Below, in pieces: positions 43,301 through 55,082 of a DNA stretch of 64,000 bases. The DNA is from Capitulum mitella (taxonomy: Eukaryota > Arthropoda > Thecostraca > Pollicipedomorpha > Pollicipedidae), in the NCBI GenBank assembly GCA_030062745.1, contig CP099843.1, positions 21,612,583-21,676,582 of the forward strand, read 5' to 3'. The first letter of the stretch is position 1, and each line of letters starts with the position of its first letter. A model generated the notes under the pieces. The model was not told the origin of the DNA, did no database searches, and was given only the letters and a program-made list of their open reading frames with translations. Made by a program: the position numbers and the translations under genes.

Positions 43301-45415
43301 CGAAACGATATCTTCTGAAGTCGCCATCAGAGGTTTGAGCAATTGGCTCCCGAAGCGCAGCAGGGGAACCGGAAAGCCGGCGTTGCCATGATCACTGTGC
43401 GACAGGCAGTTACACAGTGTGTTAGGTGAGTCTCTTGAAAAAAGTAACGCCATTTGGAAAGGGCCTGGACACCTTAATGAAATCACTTCTTGCTATTAAA
43501 ATGCGCCCGCATATTTAACAGCTAACGCCAACAAACTAGTTCACATGGCTTGTTATCATTGTATATATACATATATTAAAATCAGCTTGTTTGCTGATTG
43601 TCATAGCCTAACCAGTGTGGTAGGCTGTGAGCTTTAACCTTGGAGGAGCGATTCATATCAGGGTAATTGCATTGGAGTTCAGTGATATTCTGGCTCAGCA
43701 ACGAACCGATAGATTCTTTCAAACAACAATGTATTAAAAATAAAGCTGAGAAATTAGATTCAGAGGATTCGAACATGCGGCGGAAAATCTGAGTTCAGCG
43801 AATGCCTGAATCTTGATTTCGTGATTGAGGTATTTGGCGAGTATCCGGCTGGTCATTTTTTCATATGAATATTCACCGGAACTTCGAATTCCGGTCCAAC
43901 ATTCGAGTATTCTTTCACAGTTTGCTGCAGAATCTGAAGATCTGTGGGGAACAAATTGTGCAAGATTATCATTGCCTGACTTTTTGTGTATTCGCACATC
44001 AGTATGGCTACGACCTGCGCGGCACTGACAGTGAGGCACGCTCCACCCCATCCCCGCCGCAGCATTGATCCGCGTCCGAAATTTTATGGAGCGATTCCCA
44101 GGCCTGCGCGCAATCTGATGACTCCGTGTCATCAGACTCATGTCAATATGGCCACGATTGGCATAAACGCCAGGTGAGGATCAGTATGTGAGTAAAGCTG
44201 GACGCTAGATGAAGACAAATATCAGCCATTTTACGTCGCCTGTCTTACTGGTAAACCAATAAAGGGAATTGGCCGGTCTCGCTTTGTGGAGACAATGGGC
44301 TTTTGGACCCCGGCTGAATTTCCGTGCTGCCAACGTGATGCCGTGCTCGCAATATGGGCGCATATGGCGGAAATGCACTGGTTCCAAATCGAGGCCGGAA
44401 ACTGCAGCGCCGCGCACCGCCGCCGTACTCTCATTGCCACCGCTGGCCCATGAAATTCCTCTGCGAAGATGTGGGCATTTTTAATCGTACTGCATTTAGC
44501 ACAACCTTGTCTTTTTCCTCTCATTGTAGAGAGTAGCTAACCTGTCTGTAGACGGCGCACTAAAATGACATTTTTCTGCCGATATTGCGAATAACTTGCT
44601 GGAGTGTTTATGCGCAACACTGTAAGCTGAGTTCAATCTAGTCCTTGTCCACTGTCTATAGATGCGGTCTCGGCCAACAAGAGGAGAAAAATCGCACCAA
44701 TTTGAAGACTAGGATGGATTGCCAATCAGAGCACCCTCTGCCGCTGACTTCATGCCCTCCCCGTGATCGGTGGCGGCGGCAATTTTGGGGTTTTCCAACT
44801 GGTTCTTGCCATTGTGAAATAGTCGGATGTTTACATCTTGTTCTGATCGCACTTTCAGGATGAAGTACACACTGCTTTGAAAGATTGAGATATTCGGCCC
44901 GAACATTCGAATGTACCGACATGGACGCACAAATCCAAAAACCTATTCGAATTATCAGTCCTAACTGAAAAGCATCTCAAATACTTTGGAATGAGGGAAA
45001 CTGGAAAGCATCTCAGAAGAGCGGCTAGTGGCTGATCACCAAGGTAGATGTAGTTCAGACATTCATACGACGAGTCCTCTAATCATAAGTAGGCTCTCTA
45101 TTAGTGATCGAACGCCCAGAGAGCTAATGCCAGCACCCAGAAACATGGCATGATTGCTAATACGCGAAACTTTCACATCGTTCGCGCAGCTGATTGACGA
45201 ATTTCATTGCACATCCATGCTGAAGTAGTTACTGTATCTGGCGTGGCTCTTTTTGGGCAGAGGTAGAGCTCTCTTAAATCTAGTACAAACCCACGTCATT
45301 GTATAAAACATTTATCCGAATGTTGTGTCTCCTGCATTTCGGGGATTTTTAATTGTCAGTTTAAATAACTCGCACGTATCGCCATTATCGGATAGGAATC
45401 GTTGCCAGCGTGACC
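40367..45415. other. Gene-poor DNA with one GC-rich island (42860-43170)
   Basis: Largely AT-rich with no recognised protein. At about 42860-43170 composition jumps to strongly CpG-rich (GACGACGGCCGGCCGACTGG and similar), with open frames of 128-181 codons on both strands that look composition-driven. It could be a promoter or 5' exon of an unidentified gene, or of tubby at a distance. Frames near 44231-44524 and 44656-44922 are not recognisable. Confidence 0.4.
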
Positions 45416-45419
45416 TTAA

Positions 45420-46630
45420 CCCTATTCCCGGAGGGCTAGACGGTATGGCCGATTCCCGGCAGGGGGGGGCGGATTCGGCCCCCCCCTGAGATCTCGAGAA
45501 CTACTTATCCGATTTCATCGCAACAAATGGCAATCGATTTGCCGTGACGTGAACTACATTTTTAAAAAAAGAAATTTTCAAAATTTTGAAATTTGTGGAT
45601 ACAGGGGGCAAAAATGTCAAAATGGGGGGTACTTTTTGACTTCTTATAACTCCGTTGTTTATGGACCGATTTCGATGAAACTGGCATGAATCGAGAGATT
45701 ATGGATAGGGCTTTTACCATGGGTATGCAAATTTGAAATTTTGAGAAAATTCATGGGCGTTCACAGGGTTTCAAAAATAGGAGGATTAGTTTTCTAATAA
45801 CGGAATGAACAAAAGAGGCCAAAACACTTTTTTAGCTTCTGCTAGTCATGTTATGCTAAAGAAGTACAAATCGCATTACAATGTTTGTATAATGTTAGCA
45901 TAGGCGGTGCCAGGGACATAAAAAAGGGGGAACTGTCATGGTCACACGTTTCTCGGATCAACTTGTGACCTTTGACCTTAAATGACCTCCAGTGACCTTG
46001 GGGTCACCTGAAATGATGTCGTGTGCATTCAATATTATCTGTAAACGTTTTTAATCGATTAAATTCACTCTATTCCAAAAAATTCATTTTTTGGCTTTTG
46101 CGATATAGGGTACGTGCACTGACATTTTAGGTCATAGCTCCGTGACCCGACCTGATATCAAGCTGAAACTTGGTACACAAGTAGAGGGCATCTTTCTACG
46201 TCATATATACTCCGGGTTTGGCATTTGAAAAAACGGCGCCGAAATTATTGCAAAAAAACAAATTTTGACTTTTGACCTTGACCTGACCTTGTAAAGTGAC
46301 CTCAGATAAACAAAATTACATATGCACATTGCCCAACTATTTAGCTATATATTCATATAAAGTTTTAAGTTCTATCTTAAAAACTCTGTTTTTGGCAGAC
46401 ATTTTCCTTTTACCCTCAACATGGCCAAAAATGACCTGAGGTGCCTCCCAAAAACGTTGCCTGGCTCCGCCCCTGAGCAAAATAGAATTTCGAAATTTTG
46501 TCACGGCGCGTAGAAGGAATAGCTAGGAAAAGTCACCAAGTTTCGTGAAGCTGCGTTAAAAAGCCTGGAATTGGCAAGCAAAAAACCCGAGGGGGGGGGC
46601 GGATTCCGCCCCCCCCTGCCGGGAATAGGG
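45420..46630. mobile_element. Non-autonomous TTAA-flanked element, family A copy 1
   Basis: TTAA (45416-45419) | CCCTATTCCCGGAGGG ... CCGGGAATAGGG | TTAA (46631-46634); 1,211 bp. The end motif CCCTATTCCCGG is a perfect terminal inverted repeat; a G-run/C-run hairpin (GGGGGGCGGATTCGGCCCCC at the left, GGGGGGCGGATTCCGCCCCC at the right) follows each end. The interior is non-coding and rich in TGACCT motifs (45960-46010, 46265-46310). TTAA target and CCC start suggest a piggyBac-type MITE. Confidence 0.87.
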
Positions 46631-46634
46631 TTAA

Positions 46635-47253
46635 GACACCTGAAATTCGCTGCATATTTCAAAAATGATGCAGTAATGGGAAACCTCGCAACAACTGAAT
46701 TCAGTCTCCTCAAATGAGTCGATCTAAGCTACAAAATGAAATGCCCGAACAAAGCTGCAGGAATGTTAACTTTACCGGCTATACCGGTGACCGTCGCATT
46801 ATCCAGAACACTGGCCAACTACCTCCAGCTGTAGGCCTCCCTGGCCCACCTCTGGCCGATCGTTACGCGCCGATCATGTCAGGCCGCGGTCGACGCACGC
46901 GGTCGACAGATTTATATAATCCCCTATCTCTGCCCATCACCGACAAGCCGTTCCGACAGATAAACACCTCGGAGAAAAGAAAGAGTTATGGAACGTTCCA
47001 GTGGCTCTAAAAAAACATCAAGGCATCCCTGTGAGGAGCCAAAAAGTCTTACGGGTTACTGAGTCTGTGATGGTCTACCGGCGTGCGATGATCTATAACC
47101 ACATTTGGAAACTTCGCCAGACTTCGTGGTAAGGGTACCATTGTATACGACAGAGCAAATTTTAATGTATTCGGGACTTAGGACAATCTGCTGCGTATGA
47201 TATGCAAGACGAACAGGAATAATGTAAAACATGCATGCGCGCCAAACGGCTCG
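46635..47253. other. Short intergenic stretch 3' of the sugar transporter gene
   Basis: Between the TTAA element and the transporter stop codon. A 98-codon plus-strand frame (46714-47010) gives no recognisable protein. On the minus strand this should hold the transporter 3' untranslated region, but no AATAAA is seen. Confidence 0.45.
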
Positions 47254-50200
47254 TCACGTTCTGTTGTTGCCTTCTATGTGCTCCGTGCCCACAGCTTCTG
47301 CTGCGTGTTTTCCGCCAAAGCGCTTCAGGTAGAATGCTTCGATCGCTTCTAGCCGCTTATTCTTCGTCTCCGGAATGAAGAAAATGGTCAGCAGAAGACC
47401 AAGGAAGCTGAAGAACGCAAAGAAACAGAACGCGCCGGCAAGGGTGAACGCCTGCCGGACGTAGGGAAACGAGAACACGGCCACGAACGACGACACGTAG
47501 TGCGTCAGCACGCCGAAGCCCGACAGCGCCGAGCGCACGCGGTTCGGTAGGATCTCAGAGTGCACCACCCAGCCGGTGCGCGCGTACCCGTAGTCGAAGG
47601 CGACCAGGAAGAGGAGGATGAGCGGCAGCGGCAGCCAGTACAGGTGGCGCCAGCCGGGCCAGAGCGGTGCCTGGTCCCGGGCGAACAGGAACGCGGCCAG
47701 GCCGAGCGCCATCAGCGTGCAGCCGACGCCCGAGAAAATGAGCAGTGGCCGCCGCCCGAACCGGTCGCTCACGTACAGCACGCACGAGACGGCGTTGAAC
47801 GCGCGCACGCAGCCCACCACGATGGCCGACTCGTAGCTGCCCAGCGCCGAGCCCGTCTCCTGGAAGATCACCACCGTGTAGGTGAGCACGGTGACGATGC
47901 CGGCCATGATGCGCAGGATGAACAGCGCCGTGATGGTGAGGAACGGCGCCAGCACGGAGAGTTTGCGCATCTCCGCCGCCAGCTCCCGCATGGTGAGCGG
48001 CTTCTGGCGGCCCTTGCTGGCCTCGGTGATGATGTGCAGCTCGCGCTGGGCGATCTCGTCGTCGCCGCGCAGGGAGCGCAGGCTGCGCCGGGCGTGTTCC
48101 GACCGCTGTCGGCCGGCCAGCCAGTAGGGCGACTCAGGCACGAACAGCAGGCCCAGCGCGCTGGGCACCAGCAGCACCAGGATCGGCACCGCGGACACCC
48201 AGCGCCACGGCAGCAGGTAGCCGCACACGTAGATCATCAGGCTGCTGAGGTTGATCATGAGTCCGTTGAGGCAAACAAGGCGGCCGCGAATCTGAGGCGA
48301 AGATGACTCGCCCAGGTATACCTGCAACATGGACCACAAACTAAGTTTTACTGATTGAAAGGGGGGAAGAAGTCCGACTAAATGATAAGTGCATGGTCCT
48401 GGAAGGTCTTGCGCTCCGTAGCGTAACGTCAGGTTTGCCAGATCATTTTAGCTCACACGGGATACATACTTATAAGCAATGTGCTACCTAGCATCTGTTT
48501 TGAGATGGTATAGCCAAGAGTTAACCTGCACTCTCAAACGACAATCTGCAAAGTAGATCAAGTCTCATAACCCTCCGCTTACGACAGTGTTAAACACTTT
48601 CCCACGGCTTTTTCCGTGTGTATTATCCAGCCGTGTTCTATTTACAGCCGCACCTTAACAGCGAGCGGGCGCCGGCCAACAAACGATGACCTTCATTGCC
48701 CAGTGCAGACTCGTATTACGTCATGTTGACGGACGACTACAGGACCTAGTTTTTAACCCTATTCCCGGAGGGCCAGACGGTATGGTCGATTCCCGGCAGG
48801 GGGGGTGGAGGATTCGGCCCCCCCCTGAGATCTCGAGAACTACACATTCGATTTCATCGCAACAAACGGCAATCGATTTGCCATGACCGAACTACATTTT
48901 TATAGAAAGGAATTTTCAAAATTTCGAAAGGTGTGGATACAGGGGACAAAAATGTCAAAATTAGGGGTATTTTTGGACTTCTTATAACTCCGTTGTTTAT
49001 GGACCAATTTCGATGAAACTGACATGAATCGAGAGATTATGGATCGGACTTTTACCATTGGTGCACACATCTGAAATTTTGAGAAAATTCATGGGCGTTC
49101 ACAGGGTTTCAAAAATAGGAGGATTAGTTGTTTAACAACTGAATGAACAAAAAAGGCAAAAACACTTTTTTGGCTTCTGCTAGTCATGTTATGCTAAAAA
49201 AGTACAAATCGCATTATGATGTTTGCATAATGTTAGCATAGGCGGTGCCAGGGACATTAAAAAGGGGGAACTGTCATGGTCACACGTTCTTCAGATCAAT
49301 TTGTGACCTCTGACCTTAAATGACCTCCAGTGACCTTGGAGTCACTTGGAATGATCTCGTGTGCATTAAATATTAACTGTGAACGTTTTCAGTCATTTGA
49401 ATTCACTCTATTTAAAAAAATCATTCTATGGCTATTGCGATATAGGGTACGCGCACTGGCATTTTAGGTCATAGCTCCATGACCCGACCTGAAATCAAGC
49501 TGAAACTTTATACACAAGTAGAGGGCACCCTTCATCATAGATATTCCGTGTTTGGCATTTGAAAAAACGGCGCTAAAATTATTGCAAAAAAAACAAATTT
49601 CGACTTTTGACCTTGACCTGCCCTTTTAAAGTGGCCTCAGATTAACAAAATTACATCTGCACATTGCCCAACTATTTAGCTATACATCCATATAAAATTT
49701 TAAGTTCTGTCTTAAAAACTCTGTTTATGGCTGACATTTTTCTTTTACACTCAACATGGCCAAAAATGTCCTGAGGTGGGTCCCAAAAACGTTGCCTGAC
49801 TCCGCCCCTGAGCAAAATAGAATTTTGAAATTTTGTCACGGCACGTAGAAAGAATAGCTAGGAAAAGTGACCAAGTTTCGTGAAGCTGCGTTAAAAAGCC
49901 TGGATTGGCAAGCAAAAAACTCGAGGGGGGGCCGATTCAGCCCCCCTGCCGGGAACAGGGTTAATCAAGTACTTCTTTTTTCTGAGCTTCTGTATATTTT
50001 TTGGAAAAGCGATTTTTGTCACGTTTTCAGGGGCATTTCTGCTGATGAGGACAAGTCTTTTCATGAAAAGTTGGCAAGGTGGACCATTTAAAGTGACATG
50101 ACTCGTAAGCGCACACGCCCATCGACCTGACCTCCCCCCCCCCTCACGCACACACACACAGACTTTCAAAGATGGTGACATTAGACGTATGGCGATGACT

Positions 50201-53200
50201 GGAAAGAAAGGGCCTAAAATCCTATTTTACCCCCGATCCCCGTACATAGTTTTCGGGAATCTTCGGCCATGCCACTGCCTGCTCGATGTAGAGGATTTTG
50301 TGGTGATCAATAAAGAGGCCATGTACGGCATGTTAACCACCATTCCCTCTCCCTGCTCACCAACAACCTCAACCTCTAACGTTTCTCAGTTCTACTTCTG
50401 AAGTCTCTCTACTGCACACCACTACCTTCCCGAAAACTTTTGCCACAGTCATTTCTGAAATAACCGGCTGATGCAAAATTGCAGTTGTTTTTTATGTTAA
50501 ATATTTAATTATATAGCATTTTATGTGAAATAAGCCGGCTTATATAAAATTTTGCCAGTGTATACTTAGAGTTGTGGCCTAACTGGTGTCCAAGTCTAAT
50601 TTGGCATAACTGTAAAATTAAGTGATCTCACCATTCACATTAATGGGAACACCTTCATTATCCTGGTGAACAGGCCACTAGATTAACTTTAACTACTAGT
50701 GCTGCTAGCTCAGCTGCCAGCATTGCTTCAGAAGAGAAAAATATTAGAACATGCTGCGGTTTGCCACAATTTCGCCGTGTTGTTCGATACTTCATCAGCG
50801 CCTCTTGCTTCAGAAGCAGTTACATTGTCGGTCAGTGTTAAATATATCTAATTTCAATTTATAGTGTGTTAAGGTCAAGCACAAGAGCAGGTTCGAAAAT
50901 TAGTGCCGAAAACGGCTGTGACATACGTTTCCGAGTAGATGTAGGAGGGCATTTACGCGATCCATGCAGGTTACTTTGGCTTATTTCCTCTGAGGATATC
51001 TGGCGGTTGGCGACCAGGAGGTGACTTTGAGCGCACGAAAGTCACGAAATGGGAACGATATTTTCGTTAGGTGAGCTGATAGGATTTGTATCCGGGGCCG
51101 CGAACAGCTCCTTTGATTTCCGTACCGTCTAAAGAGGTTTGGTGCCAGTCACGGCTGAACCCGCTAGTCAGATACGGCATTTTTTGTGCCTCATTGATTT
51201 TCCGGCATGACTAACGAACGGCAAAAGCCCGGGCCTAACATTTTCTAAATCCCTAGGTGAACAGTGCAGCTACTTTTTACGAAAGAATGTCTGACTAACA
51301 GAGGTTACGCATGTGACGCTACAAACTGAATCATAGACACGGTTTTCAGGCACTGTTAGGACACCAGTATCTGTCTTTTCCTTTTGATAGCAAGAAACTA
51401 ATGAGGAATGGCGTGAAGACCTAACATCATGTGGGGTAAGTCGTACCTGATCACAGGGGGGACCAAAGGCAGTCAGTTACTAACTTTGTACGTGTCAATT
51501 TCGCCTCTTTTTGGGACCAGCATATAACTCTAGACACCATTTTTGAGACAATATAGCCCTAGATACCAAAAAAGTTGCAAATACAGAGGAATAAAAAACA
51601 TTTTTGAGCTCCTCGTCAACTTTTGCATCCAAAATACATAGCAGGGCAAAGTTCAGATCATGACCTAATTTGATTTACGACCCCGGTTGACCTCGGGTCA
51701 CTTTTCGCGAAAGATAGCTCGCCATACAAGAGTTCATTTCGTACTACATGTAGAAAATCCGGCCGCTCTTCCCCTCTTTTTTTTGATTCTGCCCCGACTC
51801 CAACTTACGATTTCTAAAAAATCAACTCTGAAGGGGTCGGCGAAAAATAGCCACACTAGGCCTGACTGGTGGCGTCATCAGCTATTTTAAGAAAATCCAA
51901 AAGCGGGAATATTTTGAAACTTCGAGTAGCCGTTTATCGATTGCCTCTGAAAAGTCAAAATCAAACAATCAGTTTTCGAGATAAACGGGGGTGGGCAAAA
52001 ATGTCCCTCTGTTGGCTATGGCGGAAAGGTGGATGGTAGCGAAATACCTCAGACAGAAGCGTCTTAATTCCAGGCCGCCACCGTGGCATGGTGGGTGAAA
52101 TCAGATAGTCCATTGCATTACTTGGCAGGCGCAGGGCTCAAGTATCGGAAAAAAGCATTTGTTTTTGGTCCCAGACCGAATGGGCAGCACGGTGTGAGGC
52201 GACCGTTTGGTGGAGGAGCTCGAAACGGTAAAGGTCCTCCGGCGAAACTCCAGATGAAGATTCTCTTTCTGGTCTGGTGCCTCTGAGTCTCATCCTCATC
52301 ATGCCTCATCGTCTGGGATATTTGGGAGGCAGGTCTAGAGTCCGCGTTGTAAATCTGACAGCGTGGACTCTGATCAAACTGCTTGTAGGACCTTCGTCTG
52401 ACTGCACATATTCTGTTACTCCAGACCTAAGGATTCCCGTCGGACATTGGCCTTCCTGTGTCCGCCTGTCCTTACTGATAAATGATGACCTGTCTCCCTG
52501 GTAGGATCTACCACAACGGCACGGGATGCCACGTTCTGAGCGCTTTGTGAAATGCGCTGTGGTGGTGGTGGTGGCCGTGCGGATCGGTGCGTGGCGCAAA
52601 ATGACGAAATATTTTAAATGGCGGTTATGATGTCACAACACCAGCAGGTTCACTTCTCAAGTAGGTTTATTTTGCATGGGAGTGAGGAATACAACTTCCT
52701 CCAATCGGTCGAGCACCTGCAACCCAGGCTCTTCATCCATACTTCCATGTTACTTTTCTCTTCTCTTCTGGGATGTGACGGCTGGTGGATTCATGTGTTT
52801 TTTTTCTCTCTCTCTCTCTACGCAGCGTCTGAAAGCTTTCGCCTGGATCTACAGAAATGGACTATGCCTCCTTTGACGATATCTGTTTCATGGGGTCAGA
52901 GTTGACCTATCACTCAGACGACATTTCCTTGCGGTAAATCAATACCATCTAACTCGATCCCGTGCGTTTCACTTGGAAGTCCAGGAGCATTCACATGACA
53001 AAGAAGGGATGAGACTTTTTCTTGGTATCGCCGTGTCATCGCCACATCGCAACTTCAGTATCATTTGAGGGGTGAGCCTTGAAGTGTCGTGTCTTCGAAA
53101 TGCGTTATGCGTGCACAATGTCGCAAGCATAAACGACGGTGATTGTATGCTCATCACATACTACTCGCTCTTCAGCAGAAGGTAAACCGTGTCTGTGCGT

Positions 53201-55082
53201 GTTTGTGTCTCTCCAACATTTTATACAATGGAATGCTTCTTTTCAGAGGCAGGCTGCCATCGACCTCCAGTCTACCTCTCTCCATGGATGGGATTTTATT
53301 TGCTGGTGCTTTTGGGAAAAGGCGTTCCTAGAACATCGGAGCCGATCATATTAGATAGGGCGTATTGGATGTTGAGGAAGGCAACATCCAATACGCCCTA
53401 TTATTAAGATATTAAGGACACTCATGACGTCGATGCAACAGTTTGATAAGCCGGGACACTAAAATCGTCACCTCGTCATAAATATTCGCCTCGTCGTTCA
53501 CTGAGCACATCTTCAGAAGATATCACTGGCATAGGTAATGGCGGACGAAAGACCTTCCATCCGCCAAAGGCAAACCCAAACGTCGGGTGGCAACAGACGG
53601 TTCGCCTGCGCCTTTTCGCGTCTGTCTTGCACCTCTCCATGTTTTATGTTTGCCCCTTCGCGTGCCATTAGCTTCACTCCTAATTCCTGCCATGCACCAG
53701 CGGAACCAAAGGGGGTCCTGCCCCTTGGGCCCCATTTTTGGGAGAAAACCATTTCATATCGTCTTCCCAGCAGGCGGTTTTCGTATGATTTCAGTTCACA
53801 CTGAGCTCCGCCCCTTCCCCCATGAAGAAAATCCTGGCTGCGCCCCTGCTGTCATGCATCTTTTACCACGCGTCTCCCGCGTCTCGTCTCTTCCACCGTT
53901 CGTCTCACCTGTTCCTTTGTGCAGGCACGTAGCCAAAGGAGCGTGGGGCCAAGCCCTTCCCCCTCGCGAGCCAAGCGGTCTACATTTACTATTTAGCGAT
54001 TTCTCAGGAATACGGAATAGCGACTATACATATGATACAAAGGGAGACATAATTTATACAAAAATGGCTGCTTTTCCATTTTGTTTTTTTCCATTCTGAA
54101 TTTTGTCATATGCCAATGGCATATGACAAAACCTGATATTTCCCCATTTCCCCCAATGAAAATCCTGGCTACGCGCCTGCCCCTCCGATCCCCATTTCTC
54201 TCACTTGACGCCTTACCCGCAGTTTTCCTTGAGCCGCCAGGTCCGCAGCTCCCGGCTACCCCGATATTTTTCTCATCTCGCCTGGGAAACGCCTCACCTG
54301 CGGTTGCTCGTGAGCCGCCAGCTCCACCGGTCACGACTGCCCGGGCCTTTTCTCGTCTCACCTGGGACGCGCTGATGGACAGTCCGGAGGCGCCTCCCAC
54401 CAGGCATCGGCCCACTATCAGCATCGGGAAGTTGGTGGCCAGAGCCAGCAGCAGCCAGCCGGCGATGCACGGAAGAGCCTGTAGCTGCAGCACGCGGCGA
54501 GGACCCAGGTGGTGTACGGAGACACCACCAAACGCTGAGCCCGCTATCCCCGCCAGCGAATGCATACTTGCTGAAAAATGCGGAAAACCATTACAAATTA
54601 CTCCGAGAAGCAATGCACACACCTGAATTACCGAATGGCAATGGCGAGGATGAATGCTACTTACAAGGAACGGAAACTCCAATGACTCTCGTGCCATTGG
54701 GAAAGGACTTTCTAATCGTTGTCACCATGCATCTCCAGCGAAGAACAAAAGAAAAACTTGAGGGTTGCATTCAAGCTTCAGCGTGTTGTATGTGTTTGCT
54801 AAACATTACGTCCTTTGTCTAACTCTTCAGGACCTTGTCAAGCATCTGTAACTACATTTGTTCAGTACTATTTGTAAGAAGTATAAGTTCCCTTGCTAAG
54901 CGGAATTATCGCTTTGATTGCAGTTATAATTTCTGCCACCACGTACCGAACCAGGTTCCGCCTTGGAGTGAGACCGGAATGTCGGAGCTGTTCGTCATCA
55001 GCTGTGGCAAAAGGACCGCCGGTAGCGTCGAATGTGCTCCGCTCGACGCCGTTGCCAGGGAGACGGTTAGGCCCATCATCAC
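47254..55082 (-). CDS. Tret1-like facilitated sugar/trehalose transporter (MFS, SLC2-type), 5' end incomplete
   Basis: Three exons in transcription order: 55082-54947 (upstream border uncertain), 54570-54362, 48321-47254. Together 470 residues, near the full 12-TM length of the family (about 500). Exon 1 holds TM1 and the first loop (VMMGLTVSLATASSGAHS, LPAVLLPQL) and joins in phase 1 to exon 2 (SMHSLAGIAGSAFGG, LGPRRVLQLQALPCIAGW, GRCLVGGASGLS). Exon 3 continues VYLGESSSPQIRGRL, PESPYWL, DRFGRRPLLI and ends with PETKNKRLEAIEAFY. These are the sugar-porter signatures (G-R/K-R-R after TM2 and TM8, PESPxWL, PETK). The arthropod Tret1 group carries trehalose or glucose across the plasma membrane; the exact sugar cannot be read. 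The 6-kb intron 2 contains two mobile elements. An initiator Met is not identified. A frame reading VLCQQ just upstream could extend exon 1 to about 55125. Confidence 0.9.
48757..49960. mobile_element. Non-autonomous TTAA-flanked element, family A copy 2 (in the transporter intron)
   Basis: TTAA (48753-48756) | CCCTATTCCCGG ... CCGGGAACAGGG | TTAA (49961-49964); 1,204 bp. It matches copy 1 (45420-46630) end to end in the same orientation, with scattered point differences and small indels, for example TCTCGAGAACTAC, ATAGGCGGTGCCAGGGAC and CTTGACCTG blocks. It has no open frame of note. Confidence 0.88.
49965..53921. other. Remainder of the transporter intron, no gene recognised
   Basis: Mostly AT-rich DNA. 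It contains a CA/CT-type simple repeat near 50140-50160 and a TC run near 52805, but no exon that would fit the transporter (its exons 2 and 3 join in phase 0 across the intron). A GACC-rich segment near 51650-51720 resembles the vocabulary of the TTAA elements. A hairpin lies at 53355-53401. Confidence 0.45.
53355..53401. repeat. Perfect 20-bp hairpin with 7-base loop
   Basis: ATAGGGCGTATTGGATGTTG (53355-53374) is followed after AGGAAGG by its exact reverse complement (53382-53401). A perfect 20-bp stem with so short a loop is unlikely by chance and is recent or maintained. It is shorter than an animal microRNA precursor and sits in the transporter intron; it could be an element terminus or a replication-generated foldback. 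Confidence 0.8.
53922..54179. mobile_element. Small MITE candidate with CAGGC-CGTAGCC ends
   Basis: Left end CAGGCACGTAGCCAAAGG and right end (reverse complement) CAGGCGCGTAGCCAGGAT agree in 13 of the first 14 bases. The element is 258 bp and contains a nearly perfect palindrome (54101-54131, TTTTGTCATATGCCA and its complement around one base). A second right-end-like motif (AAAATCCTGGCTGCGCCCCTG) lies at about 53829-53849. CAGGG/C-CGTAGCCAGGATTT ends are common among hAT-type MITEs. I see no target duplication, so boundaries are provisional. It abuts the transporter exon 2 (54362). Confidence 0.5.

Noticed and set aside
47560..48306. 248-codon plus-strand frame over the sugar transporter
   Set aside because: Antisense shadow of the transporter's last exon; no membrane segments or known motif.
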